From NCBI GenBank assembly GCA_021397845.1, contig CM038050.1, positions 148,613,980-148,677,979 of the forward strand: 64,000 nt of DNA. Reading direction: 5' to 3'. Both the position numbers and the translations under genes were made by a program. Each line of letters opens with the position of its first letter. Position 1 is the stretch's first letter. The notes under the pieces were generated by a model. The model was not told the origin of the DNA, searched no databases, and worked only from the letters and a program-made list of their open reading frames with translations. This DNA comes from Areca catechu. Taxonomy: Eukaryota > Streptophyta > Magnoliopsida > Arecales > Arecaceae. Below, piece by piece: positions 34,017 through 45,687 of the stretch.

Positions 34017-34490
34017 TGGGCTTACCATACTATGCCTCTCATAGCGACATACTAGACACCATTCAACATGGTCTTCGACACCTAAGCGGTGATACCAATG
34101 GAGATTGGCCTACCGATGCTTCGAGTGGAGTAATTCGATGAGTCAAGCAACCTGGCTCGCCTACTCCTTAACCGTGACTTGTTGGATGAGATGAGGAATA
34201 AAGCTCGACTTCGCATGGCCGTGTATTGGCAATGAGTGGCTTACTATTACAACTCACACGTAAAGCTTAAGGCATTCTGCTCGAAAGACCTCATCCTGAG
34301 ATGAGTAGAGGTGTCCCAACCCGATGAGTGCGGTAAGCTATCACCGAATTGGAAGGGCCCCTATAGGATGGTCAAAGCATCACACCAAGGAGCCTATCAA
34401 ATTATCGAGCTTAACGGCACCCAGATCCCACGAATGTGAAATGTCAGGAATTTGAGGATGTACTATCAGTAATGTATGTCCCCCATCTGA
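34017..34490 (+). pseudogene. Tat integrase, part 3 (C-terminal end)
   Basis: It resumes AYHTMPLIAT-Y after the insertion, then in broken frames NLARLLLNRDLLDEMRNKARLRM, KLSPNWKGPYRMVKASHQGAYQ and NVRNLRMYYQ, the end of the Tat polyprotein. Stops occur throughout. Confidence 0.75.
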
Positions 34491-34554
34491 GAATGGAATG
34501 AAAATGCTCTTTGACGGAACTGCTCAACCCCACCTTTCTAGAGAATGCCCGTCC

Positions 34555-35740
34555 ATCCGATCCTAGGCCGGACGAATTTTGACAGGATGCTATACTGCAC
34601 CATCCCCTCGAATGGCCTTCTCCACAGCACCCATGCCCATCCGTTCGACCCTAGGTCAGGCGAAGATCGATGGGATGCTCTATAGCATCATCCTTCCGAA
34701 TGGCTTGCTCGACAGCACCCGCACCCATCCGTCCGACCCTAGGTTGGGCGAAGTTTGATGGGATGCTCTACAGCACCGTCTTCCTGGATGGCCTGCTCCA
34801 TAGCAACCATGCTCATCTGTCCAACCCTAAGTCAGATGAAGTTTGACGAGATGCTCTATAGCACCATCCCCTTGGATGGCCTACTCCACAACACCTATGC
34901 CCATCCATCCAATCCTAGGTCAGGCGAAGTTCGACAGGATGCTCTACAGCACCGTCCCCCCCGATGGCCTACTCCATAGCACCCGTGCCCATTCATCCAA
35001 TCCTGGGTTGAGCGAAGTTCGAAGGGATGCTCTACACCACCGTCCTCCCAAATGGCCTGCTCTATAGCACCCACGCCCATCCATCTAACCCTGGGTTGGG
35101 TAAAATTTGACGGGATGCTTTACAGTACCGTATCCCCGAACAGCCTGCTCCACAGCACCCGTACCCATCCATCCGATCCTAGGTTAAGTGAAGTTTGACG
35201 TGATGCTCTACAGCACCATCCCCCTGCATGGCCTGCTCCACAGCACCTGTGCCTATCTATCCGATCCTAGGTCAGGCAAAGTTTAACGAGATGCTCTACA
35301 GCACCATCTCCCCGGATGGCTTGCTCCGCGGCACCCGTGCCCATTCGTCCAATCCTAGGTCAGGCGAAGTTCGACAGGATGCTCTACAACATCATCCTCT
35401 CGGAAGGCCTACTCCACAGCACCCGTGCCTATCCATCCAACCCCGGGTCGGGCAAAGTTTGATGGGATGCTCTACGACACCGTCCCCCTGGCCAGCTTGC
35501 TCTGTAGCACTCGTGCCCCCATCCATTTGACCCTAGGTCAGGCAAAGTTCGATGGGATGCTCTATAGTACCATCCCTCTGGATGGCCTACTCCATAATAG
35601 CCACACCCATTATCCGACCCTAGGTCGGATGAAGTTCGATGAGATGCTCTATAGCACTGTCCTCCTGGATGGCCTACTCCACAGCACTCGTGCACATTCA
35701 TCCAACCCTAGGCCGAGCAAAGTTCGGCGAGATGTTTCAT
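34555..35740. repeat. 88-bp tandem array (about 13 copies) in the Tat element
   Basis: The GGATGCTCTA anchor recurs at 34584, 34673, 34761, 34849, 34937, 35025, 35113, 35201, 35289, 35377, 35465, 35555 and 35642: steps of 88 bp, with 87-90 only at the edges. The consensus unit includes CCCTAGGTCAGGCGAAGTT and GCTCCACAGCACCCGTGCCC. It lies between integrase and the antisense ORF region, where Tat elements commonly carry tandem repeats. The 74- to 106-codon ORFs on both strands are repeat translations. Confidence 0.92.
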
Positions 35741-35864
35741 AATGCTGGTTTGCCCCCAGTGCCCGGGCTTACCCCATTGACTCAAAGGTGGACAAAGCCT
35801 AACGGGACATCCTACAGTGCCATCCCCTTGGAACAAACCATTCTGCTGCCCCGCTGCTCGACCA

Positions 35865-38194
35865 TCAGGCCGAATGACAGGCATCAAGAAAAAAAAGAGA
35901 GAAGAAGAAGAGTTGAGCTAGCAAAATGCTCAAGTCTATTACCGAAAGAAATTTTCTGAGGGAAGGAGCTCCCCGATAGGCTGTGGAGCCCAACAAAATA
36001 TTTTGGATGCAAGAAAAAAAGGGGGAAAAGAAAAAAATCCTACAACTATTTATGGCCTTAAATTCGGAGCCAGGACCCCAGCAGACTTGAAGGCCTCCAC
36101 GGTGGTGTCGATCATTGACCTCGTCTTGGCTATCACTCGTGCGATGGTCTCCCATACTGAGCTTGGTTGGATCGGGCTTACAGTAGCCTTGATGGTCGGG
36201 GATGCTTGGGGTGGAGCCGGGTTAGCCTCGGGCCCGGCAACTTCAGCTAGATGGACCTGGACGGAGGAGTCTATCTCGCCTCTCGCTCCCTCAAGTTCAT
36301 CGATGATGATGTCATCCAGGTTTGATATATTAAAGGCATGTACCACCTTCTTCTTGCATTCTTCAAAGTCCTTGCAGAAGGCATCGCAGACTGCCTCACT
36401 CACCTCATCGTTGAACTCTACCAAGGTCTTATATCGCATGACCACCTAGCAACTTCTTCTTTTGCCACCCTGACGATCGCCTCGATGGCAGTGGTCTTCA
36501 CCTCGACCACCATGGCTTGATCCTCCACTAGGCCTAACTACATCTGGAGGGCATGTAGCTGCCCCTCTTGGTAGAGCATTATGGCAATGGACTTGGCAAG
36601 ATGCTCCTCCAGGAGGTCAATGTACTTCACCTTGTTCACGATCTCAGTTTCATGGTCCCCCACCGATTCCTTGAGATCAGTGACAAAGTCCTGGGAGCTC
36701 TCGAGCTTGGCCTCTAGCTTCTTCACTTGGGGGTCCAAGCTTGGAACCTGATTCGCCAGGGCCCTGGCTTTAACCTCAGCGACATCAGCCCTACTGCGAG
36801 ACTCCGTGTCTCATTAGGCCAACACCTAGCACGCATCCTTGATGAGAAAGGCACTTAGATGACCTACGTACAAGAATCAAGAAAAATTGGTTATTTAACC
36901 TTACTGTTCCTCGAGTCCAAAGCTCAGTGGGAGTATAAAAAACTTACTGCAAGCAGCTGAGAAAGGTCTCGAAGATGGTCTCGCCCACTGTGTGACCACT
37001 CCTCTCCCTGCGATCCCAAGGCTGCAGGATGAAGCCCAGCGACCTCTCAGCCATGCTAGCATCGAGGGTGATCGATGCATGGGGTAGCACCATTGTAGAG
37101 ACCCTGGCCACTTTGAGGGTTAGGGCCATGGACGAGGAGGGGCCGACCGATGTTGGGTCTAATGGCTGGACCCCTGTTGCTGTAGAGATCATGTGTACAG
37201 TTGGCACCCTCTCTGGCTCAATGGTGGTGCCCACCTTGGGGGATGGCGGGATCGAGATAATTTTGGAAACAACTAGAGGGGATTGAGGGGGTCTCTCCCT
37301 CAGCTCAGTGGCCTCGCTGGGTCCCGGGATCGTGGCCCCAGCCACCTCTGCAACCGGTGCCGGATCTTCTTGAGCCCCTCTTTCCTGAGGCCCCTCTAAT
37401 GTTCCCTATGGGACCTCTCCTCCGATTCCCAATGAGGCTTCTTTGATGGCTACTCTAGTAGCTTCATCATCGACATCCACTTACGGGACATCTACCGGAT
37501 CCTATCGATAAAGAACTTCATGTTTGTATTGGCGAGAAAAACTTAGTTAATAACCAGAAGCCATAAAAGAAAATAGATCTCAGACCTTACCTAGAGACCA
37601 GATCAGGCTGATTCCTTTAAAAAAGATTATGCTCGAAGAGAAGGTCCCACCCACGGGAAACCTCTAAGGTAACAAGCTGATCATACACCTCCTGATCAGC
37701 AAGCTCTATCATGACATTATGATTGGGGGACTGATCGTGGTCACTCCAAACCCAATTGACTCCCTCAATCGAAGTGAAGAGGTATCAGTTCTTCCATCCC
37801 TTGATGGAAGTGGGCGGATCAAACCGAAGGGTCCCAGGATGAGGTGCAACAAACCACCATCCCTTATCTCAGAGTGGCACTTCAGGATAAAAAGGGCCCT
37901 GAAGAGGGAAAATCGTACAACCATGCCATGGAAATGGCATAGGACGATGAAGGAGCAGACAACCCTAAAGGAGATCCGGGTGAGTTGGGCTGGAACTAAC
38001 CTATAGTTATCTAAGAAGGACAAGATAAAAGGATGGAGAGGGAGTCGAAAGCTAGCAACAAAAAAAGCCTCATAAAAAGTGATCCGACCCGGCTCTCCTG
38101 AAGTAACTCGCTCATTCGAGCCCGAGGCCATGATCCGGATGGACTCTGAGATCCTGTATACCCCTCGGAGATGAAGGGCATCCATCCTGGTCAT
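35865..38194 (-). pseudogene. Antisense ORF region of the Tat element (PF04195-like)
   Basis: On the strand opposite gag-pol, a broken series of frames runs from 38194 down to 35865. The first (38194-37709) contains TFYEAFFVASFRLPLHPFILSFLDNY in pieces and ISFRVVCSFIVLCHFHG, the signature of the domain called 'putative gypsy-type transposon'. A Pro/Ser-rich linker (37345-36944) follows, then a coiled-coil-like KKLEAKLESSQDFVTDLKE (36738-36538), and a last frame with FNDEVSEAVCDAFCKDFEE (36445-36050). This layout is established for antisense ORFs of Tat-lineage elements; their function is not known. Stops break it here. Confidence 0.75.
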
Positions 38195-38965
38195 CGTTAA
38201 GGTGGCGCTTAATGGACTGCTAGGTCCTGGCTCGAGGACAATAGAGGGGGAGGCAAGGCAAAGACATTGGGGTCCATCGTCCAGGACCCAGAAGGGGACA
38301 TTTTCCTCCTCCTTGCTATCTGAGGGAGGAGGCCTATATCAAGATGACTCTACAGCACTTGAGCAACCTGGGGCACACTCTAGGGAACGGCGTCCATCAC
38401 TGGAGGAACTCATGGGCACTCAAAGAACAAGAGGAAGAAAAGAAGGCCTAAGGCTATGGATAAGGAATGCTCCCTCGGTATGGACCGGAAGGAATAGGAG
38501 GATGGAGAGAAGGAACTAACCTACACAAGGCTTCGGGTCGAGGTTTCTAAATATAGATGAAAAACTCCCTTTTCCTCCTCTTTTCCTCTTCTCCTCGATG
38601 GCTTTGAAAGGATGCGATGGAATGAGATGTCTTTCCGAAAAGGACAGTGAAACTCCTCTTGAAGCCATGTCCAACGGTCGTATGTGACCGTTCCCCCCAT
38701 CGACCAATGGGATCGGGGCACGTGTCAGCATCTGCCACTTGAGGTGCTTCGATTTATGAACCGCCATGCTGAAGGGCATGAAGGCATCATTTCATATCGC
38801 TGACATGGTAGCTCCTAGTTGGCGGGCAGACGATCCATGGATCGTCAAAGGCATAGCCATTAATGATGAGCTCGGGGGCCCTCCATGTCAATAGCATCGA
38901 ATTACTTTATTTACCCCAAACCTGAAAAGTTGTAGTGCATTCTGGGCTCGAGAGTGGAGGGCATC
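38195..38965 (+). other. Spacer before the Tat 3' LTR
   Basis: It contains the presumed promoter side of the antisense ORF and no further domain. It ends in GAGAGTGGAGGG (38950-38961), a fair polypurine tract four bases before the LTR start. Confidence 0.5.
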
Positions 38966-40017
38966 TAATGTGGCTGACTGCTGACGTGGTGCCTGCATCC
39001 GACGTGGCTGATCGCTGACATGGTGCCCATGTTCAACAAAGCTAACTACTGACATGGCACCCGTGGGCCGTATCCTCGCAGAGTAGAGCTCTTGGCCGAA
39101 TAGAGCTCCTGGCCGAGTAGAACTCCTGGCCGAGTATAACTCCTGGTTAAGTAGAGTTCCTGGCTTAATAGAGCTCCTGGCTAAGTAGAGCTCCTAGCTG
39201 AGTAGAGCTCCTGGTCGAGTAAAGCTTTTGGCTGAGCAAAACTCTTGGCCGAGCTCCTAGCTGAATAGAGCTCCTGGCTAGGCTGGGCCTTGGTTATGGG
39301 AGGATCATTCCCCCACAGACCGAGATGAAAAAATGGATCGAGGATGCAATAAAAGATCACAGACCCAAGCGAGCATGTGCAACCCACCTGGTTCCAACGC
39401 CATGGCAGAGCACCCGGATGGTGACGGGAGGTGCGGTGTCCTATCTTTGCCAAACCTGTCACAATGCTAGGGAAAGAACACCTCACAAAGGGGAGGAGGC
39501 ATTTTACTGAATCTGCGCCCCCTTGTAGAGGCGTGCTCTGCTAGGACCACAGGCCCTGTAGCATGCCGCCTGCATCCCTCGTATAGGAGTGCTCTGTCGA
39601 GACTCCAGTTTCTGTCCTACGGGCTTCTGTGAAGCTGCACCCCTTTCAGAGGAGTGCGCTGCCACCAGACTTTATCTAACGATGTCGCCTTCTATATATA
39701 GGTAAGAGGGAGCTTTGGCCAAGGTAAGTGGCAAGCAACCCCCACTACTTCAAAAAAAGAGAAAAAATAGATCTCTTACTTTCTCTCTTCATGGTGGTCA
39801 TCCAAGCCTCTGTGATAGAGAAATGTTATCCTTGATCGCCAAACTAACTTGATCGTCGAAGTGTCCCCGCCGGTAATCCTGACCCGGGTTCTCTTTTTTG
39901 CAGGACCATTTGGTAGCCAGGAACGTCCAGAGATGAGAGATCCGACCTTTCCTTAAATGATTGATGTAGCACCGGGATCCACCAAGCCTACAGGCAGGAG
40001 CGATCTTGGCGGCAACA
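38966..40017 (+). repeat. 3' LTR of the Tat-lineage element
   Basis: 1,052 bp, TAATGTGGCTGACTG...GGCGGCAACA. It is the partner of 19026-20019 and about 58 bp longer. Roughly three extra copies of the 17-bp TAGAGCTCCTGGCCGAG repeat (39084-39285, about 11 copies) account for most of the difference. The TATATATAGGTAAGAGGG segment is conserved near 39692. Confidence 0.85.
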
Positions 40018-41158
40018 CGAATCTTGAAAGCATTTTGGTATATGGTGTGGTTTCACTATCTAGATCATTTAAAGTGGATTATTATTTCCATGTGATCTTA
40101 TATACTGCTGCTAATTGGTTCACTTCGAACTAGTATATTATAAAAAGAAAAAAATGTGCGTGCTACGTATAAGGGAGAACCATGGCAGCATATTTTTTCA
40201 TGCCAGAAGGATTTCATTAGCGAGAAATCTTGGATTGCCCACGCTATAGGCTTGCAAACTCGTAAGTTTGTAATCAGGCACACCAGTTTTCTATAACAAT
40301 GTGAATCAAGTTGCACCAAGGACAGCTTTCCTTGGAGGATTTATCTTCCAGTCCCTTCCAATCTACACGCCAGCAATACCGACTTGAAATCAATTGAATT
40401 GAATGAAAAACTCCTGCTTTTTCTTAGGCGATGGGATCCCTGCGGTACTCAAAGAGTATAGGTACCACGGCATGCTGTGCACCGTTCTGGATAGTCGATG
40501 AATAGCTGTACAAATATCTTTAGGATTCATAAATTGTTGCTTATTTTAGCATTTTAATACGTACGCTCATGTACACGTGGCTGTCCACTATAAGGTGGAT
40601 AAAAACCTATTACCTAACCGAGTTCAGCATCCTACAATAATACTTTTTAAATACCGTAGGGCATCCGAGCCCCTTTCTTGGAAGCATTTATCTTCCAGTC
40701 CAGCTCAACCTCGGCAGGACTACAGGATTTTTGCAGTCTCGAGAGTTGTCCAACCCATGCGGACCCAACTTGACTCGTTTGCACCACGAGAATTCCATGG
40801 CAAAGTAACAGTCCTGTGGAGGCAAAAAGCCAGTGACAGCCACAACAAAATAACAGCAATCACAACTCTAAAGCAAAATCTATGCACATGCCACAACAAA
40901 ATAAAGCGAATCTAATCCCTAAAGTGACAGCAAAAAGTTTTCAACAACTAGAAATAATCAGCGTGTAAACATCTTTGAAACATGACAAAACCTCAGCAAA
41001 ATAATATACGATCGTAACGCTATCACCCTTAGGAGTTCACTGCATGATAATTAGATCAACAAATAACCTAATGGAAGAATGGCAGATTGGCAGAGTGGCC
41101 TTGCTGAACCGAAGAAGGCTGATTCCAGAATGAAGCTGATAAGCAGAGAGGACGTTCA
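40018..41158. other. Flank between the Tat element and the RDR6 stop codon
   Basis: It should contain the RDR6 3' UTR (minus strand, from 41158 downward). No convincing minus-strand AATAAA is seen close to the stop. A short sequence (ATTTATCTTCCAGTCC) occurs at about 40338 and 40686 in otherwise different contexts. No other gene is seen. Confidence 0.4.
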
Positions 41159-42028
41159 TCATATCCTTTCCGAAAGATAGCGTGCAAGTGTATCAATTGG
41201 CCTTTTGTTGTCAAACTTTCCCCAATCTCGGGACCTTATCTTGATTCGAACCAGGTAATCAGCCGCTATCCATGCAAAGCTGAGCCGCGCAGGCACTACA
41301 TCCCCATCTGGCTCCTTGATTTCACTTGACTTCTTAATCCACCGGGGGTGATAAGTCACTTGGTACCATGCTGAAGCCTTTTGTTCATATGATAAGCTCT
41401 TCTCATCATCTGTGAGTTGTTGAAAATCAGGCAACATATTCTCAAATATGCGCCTGAATTCCTTGTGGAGAGCAGAGTATGCATTCTTTAGCCGCTCCTT
41501 CAAATCCCCCTGCTTCCTGCTATTGTATTTTGGCAGGGACCAAATATGCCCGGTTACAACCTCCCCTTCTGACTTAATTCTGTACTGTGCCAACAACCCA
41601 TTTAGCTGCCCATCATATGAACACTTATTTTGCCATGCTGATGCAAGGTAATATGAGGCCCCAGGTATATCAAGATCTGCATCATATGTTAATTCTTCAG
41701 CAGTGCAGAGCAGTTCAGTTGGCACATCATTGTCGGCAGCATCTTTGATATTCCGATAAAGTCTTCCCAAGATCTTCTGGGACTTGTAGGACATATGATC
41801 ATCCTTGCCCATGAAGTCAGGATATACTTTAGGTTTGAGGGCTGATGGCATCGTTACAAGCTTCCCTGTTTTGGGGAAGTCTACAGCAGTAGCTGCCAGC
41901 TCAGCCAGTTGGAGGCAATTTTCATCCAATGCTCCATATTCACTGCGGTCTGCATGAACAACGTGGGCATTGCAAATGACACCAAGATTTTCATTTACCA
42001 TGTTCTTCAAAAAGAAGTCAATAATGTC
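41159..42028 (-). CDS. RDR6: RNA-dependent RNA polymerase 6 orthologue, exon 2 (C-terminal 289 residues)
   Basis: The exon starts after the acceptor ...TTGTCCGACAG (42029-42037) with GAC ATT ATT GAC TTC TTT (DIIDFF) in phase 0 with exon 1. A branch-point-like CTGAC lies about 30 nt upstream of the acceptor. The sequence continues NLGVICNAHVVHADRSEYGA, LAELAATAVDFPKTGKLV, YPDFMGKDDHMSYKSQKILG, GHIWSLPKYNSRKQGDLKER, KASAWYQVTYHPRWIKKS and LSFAWIAADYLVRIKIRSRD, ending PIDTLARYLSERI and TGA/TAG-type stop at 41159. This is the conserved C-terminal region of plant RDR6 and the exon boundary falls where a DIIDFF segment begins in that family. No break is visible. The full protein is 1,203 residues, close to the ~1,200 usual for the family. 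Confidence 0.95.
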   Translation of the reverse strand, partial: DIIDFFLKNMVNENLGVICNAHVVHADRSEYGALDENCLQLAELAATAVDFPKTGKLVTMPSALKPKVYPDFMGKDDHMSYKSQKILGRLYRNIKDAADNDVPTELLCTAEELTYDADLDIPGASYYLASAWQNKCSYDGQLNGLLAQYRIKSEGEVVTGHIWSLPKYNSRKQGDLKERLKNAYSALHKEFRRIFENMLPDFQQLTDDEKSLSYEQKASAWYQVTYHPRWIKKSSEIKEPDGDVVPARLSFAWIAADYLVRIKIRSRDWGKFDNKRPIDTLARYLSERI

Positions 42029-42624
42029 CTGTCGGACAACGGAAACAAAAATTTGTCAGTAGGGGTTTTCAAAACTTTTCATGCATTACAAGTGGAATAA
42101 TGGCATATGCAGAAATCCATATGTGATAACCCCAGATCAAGTGGATCTCAATATTTCAAGAATAGAAAATTCAGTAATGTGGTGAAGACATCCATATAAG
42201 GCCCAAATGTCCGGTGATTCTGCACTATGAAATTTATTAAACTATCAAAATGAATAGGTTGAAAAGAACTCAAATATAAGAGAATTATAATTTAAGCAGG
42301 CTTTCAAATCAGCTTCAGGTACGGATATTGTTTTCTTTTTTCCTTGAGCACACAATTTGATCAATTTATCACCATCCATGCAGAGTCACGCAAAGAAACT
42401 AGTAGCAACTCAGTCAGCAAAACAATTGCAAGCCTTCTTGATCCATTTTAACTTACAAATTTTGAGAAGTTGTTCACATTGAAAAAGATATGCTAACACC
42501 ACATGGAGCATTAAACTTGAGCTTAAAAGTTCCACTAGTTTAAAACAATGACAAATACCATTAGCAACAAGTCTAGTACAGCTTACACCCAATGTAGAAT
42601 CTCACCTTTGAGTTAGAATATTAG

Positions 42625-42960
42625 CTGTGGCTGCAAATAAACTGAGCAAATCTGAGTTTTAGGCTGCTCAAGCTCGGCTTGACATATAACAGATCTTTTG
42701 GGGTTCAGCTCAAGCTTGAGTTTGGGCTGAGCTTAACAGAAGCTGTTCAAGTTTGGCAGGATAAGTAATGAGCTGTTCTAGACAAGCTTCCCTCTGTTTT
42801 TGCAAGCCCTAGCGCTCAAGCTTGAATTAGCTATGAGCCAAGCTTTAAGAAATTGTTTCAGCTTGCCAAATTTCCTAATCGCTGACCTGAAATGAGATCT
42901 TAAATAGCCAATCCTAAGCTGCTCAAGAGCAGCTCAAATTATTTGCAGCACTAATATTAG
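42625..42960. repeat. Decayed AAGCTCGAGC/AGCTCAAGCTTG-rich repeat
   Basis: Many inverted and direct variants of GCTCAAGCTTGAG, CTCGGCTTGAC and GAGCTGTTCAAG occur in 335 bp, the pattern of subterminal repeats from a decayed DNA transposon. No clean ends or target duplication can be assigned. Confidence 0.45.
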
Positions 42961-43049
42961 CAGCCATGGTCAAACTGCCATCTGATTGTACTAGGAACTA
43001 ATGAATACATTCAAAAAGGTGTGATCACCAGGAAGCAGACCTATTGAAT

Positions 43050-43285
43050 ACACACACATATATATACAGATGTATATAAGCACGTATGTCCATATATTTT
43101 ATATATTTATGTATGTATATGCATGTATATATACATATACATAGATACATGTACATATATATAATGTATATATGTGTGCATGAATGAATCTATGTATATA
43201 TGTATGGTATGTATGTATGTACATACAAATATATATATATATGTGTACATTATTTTTATATATGTATGTATGTATGTGCTGATGC
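43050..43285. repeat. (TATG/TACA)n simple-sequence block
   Basis: Runs of ATATGTATG/TACATATA alternate over about 235 bp, including TATGTATGTATGTATG near 43260. A 108-codon minus-strand ORF here encodes Tyr/Ile/His repeats and is not a gene. Confidence 0.85.
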
Positions 43286-43289
43286 GTGT

Positions 43290-45465
43290 GAATAGCAAGT
43301 GTTTAGGAAGCAGGTACAGGGGTAATTCTCCTAATAGATTGTGAAACAAATGCTGCAGCAAAGGTGGAAGTCTCCTGTTACTTGGTCTACATTTACTCTC
43401 TTCAACTTTCTTTCCTATCTCCTCACTTCTCACAGCTCAAAATCACAATAACTAAAATCTCCTAATAACTCAAATATATTTGCATCTCAATATAGAGCAG
43501 TCTCAAATTTGACTTCCACTTGCTGTTAAATTTTAGATGTCCAGGATTTTCTCTCTCAAACAGAGAACTGGAACTCCTGTATTTTTAATATTAGATATGG
43601 TGAAAACTGTCAAGCCCCAAGTTTTTAAGTTGAATTCATACTTGGCAGGCTTTTGAATTTAGGTGATTAGCTCTTCTGTCTCTACTTTTGAGCTAAAACT
43701 AATCTTGAACTTCAGATACTGTAATATAATGAATAAAGTAGAACAAAGAATGATCATTCAAGGGACTTACCTCAATTCCCTCTAAAAATCAGTGACACTT
43801 GTTTTTATTAGTTATCCATGGTGAACTTGCTCCACCTAAGTTAATATTGTCCTCCCACTAGTAACATTCTTTAACAAAGAAGAACATAGCTCAGGCTTTT
43901 ATTGACACTACGACGTACAAGCTCAAGAAAGAGTGGCACTCTTTAACAGACTCAAAAACTATTTCTATATGCATCCTACCTTCAACTAATGGCAGTTTTA
44001 ATATTTACCAAACACTATCTTAAATCTATAAAAATGGATTATTAAGACTATCATAAAATAGAATATTCATGACCCAGCATTTATGATCCAGGATAAACCT
44101 AGAGCATGACCATTAGACACATCATACTTGGGACAAGTCTTGAAAAACTACCATTAAAAAAAAAGAATAAAAAATTTAATCCAAAAATTAATCAGAAAAT
44201 ATAAAATATCTAACCTATCCTTAGACTCTAAATAGAGGGAGTTTCATTTAAATCTTGGCTCTCCATGGGTGGTTCACAGAGGATAAACATTATTTCAGTA
44301 TTAAAAAAATGCGAAAAAGTGGTCCTAAAGATAACTCCAAATGTAGGTTCCAACAGTTGTCCCCTCGGATTGAGAGACCCAAAAAATTAAGTTCTGATAG
44401 TTCAAGAAAAACTAATTCATGATCCTTCTAATCATTAGACCTGTGGTCATACAATCACCAATCAGAAGCATTTCTTTATTTCCCAATCACAATGTTCGTT
44501 GGGTAAAAACCTTATGATGCAATCCTTTATCGCCATTAGATCTATTATCCCATATAATACAAAATGCTAAATCATTTAACTTGTGACTTCTCAATGCCAT
44601 ATTCCTAAACAATTATTCTACTGAATTAGTGCTTACATGATCACTTGTAGTGATATGATATCAAAGCCAACATATGCCCAATAAAGTACAAATTGGTTTA
44701 ATTCCTTGGCGACTAACAGATGTGTAAAATATCATACAAAAGGATCATATAAAACATGTTCACTATACATGAAAAATCCTTCTCAGAACAAATCAAGCTT
44801 GATGACACAACTTACATAGGAATAACTTCGGGCATGAAAATTAGATCTCATTATGTTTTCTTGGAACAATTTCTCTCTACCTACTAAAGCAAGCCCTTAG
44901 GAGGAAAGAAAAAAGCGGGAGTGGAGAAAGAAATTTCTCCACTGCAACCACAAGTACAATTATAACATCAAAATTTACTTTAAATTGATAAACAAATGCA
45001 ATTGTCACCATGCCTGCAAACTTAATCATAGCCATTAAATTAGTGAAGCCTATTACAGGATATATGTCTTTATTAAAATCTTCCAGAGTGCTCATACTTA
45101 CACTCCATAATCTGAGCCCAAACAACTTCTACAAGGGCTCAACAACCATTTTGCTTCAACATTCCCACAAAACCAGTCCAACCATCTTCCTTGAAGAGCC
45201 TTAGCTTGAATCTTCACATCCTAAGCCCTACAGTTCTCGAATTTGCTTCAAATCAGCCCTCACTATGAGGAAACCAAATTTAAATTACATATACCCAATA
45301 AATTGACTTCCATCTCTAACTCCAATTTTAGAGACATCCATCTCTAATACCAATTTTAGAGATTCCACCACCATAGTTTGTGTGAAAAGAAATCACAGGT
45401 TCAAAAATAAGAATTTAGAACTTGGTAAGTTCCCTTGTTTTTCCTATGTTTGACCTTGACCCTAA
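43290..45465. other. RDR6 intron sequence, nothing specific recognised
   Basis: AT-rich, with no coding or RNA gene signal. A short direct duplication (GACATCCATCTCTAA-CC-AATTTTAGAG) occurs at 45330-45365. Confidence 0.4.
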
Positions 45466-45687
45466 TGGAACTGGTCTAATCAGGGAAAAGGAAAGAATTC
45501 TTTCAACCCAGACAGCTCAAACATTTAGAATAGAATAAAAGAAAATAAGAAAAATGGTGAAAGTAGGGTTTACATTTCCTTTACTTTCATTGTTTTTTCA
45601 TGATCCACAAATTGTGTGGACAAAACTAGAGTCTATTCTAATTGCTTTCAATCCATCCGCTGAGGTTCTAGTGAGTGGGAAGTAGTC

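Larger units (their letters stand above)
19026..40017 (+). mobile_element. Tat-lineage Ty3/gypsy retrotransposon carrying two nested insertions
   Basis: Two related LTRs (19026-20019 and 38966-40017) enclose gag, protease, RT, RNase H and integrase remnants on the + strand, then an 88-bp tandem array and an antisense ORF region with a 'putative gypsy-type transposon' (PF04195-like) segment. That arrangement is established for the Tat lineage. Flanks TGAAT (19021-19025) and CGAAT (40018-40022) are a 5-bp duplication with one change. Removing the insertions at 24695-26057 and 26435-34016 leaves an element of about 12 kb. It is full of stops and not functional. Confidence 0.85.

Noticed and set aside
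34755..35959. ORFs of 74-106 codons on both strands
   Set aside because: Translations of the 88-bp tandem array; repeating peptides shift frame because 88 is not a multiple of three.
43107..43433. 108-codon minus-strand ORF
   Set aside because: Tyr/Ile/His-rich translation of the TATG/TACA simple repeat.
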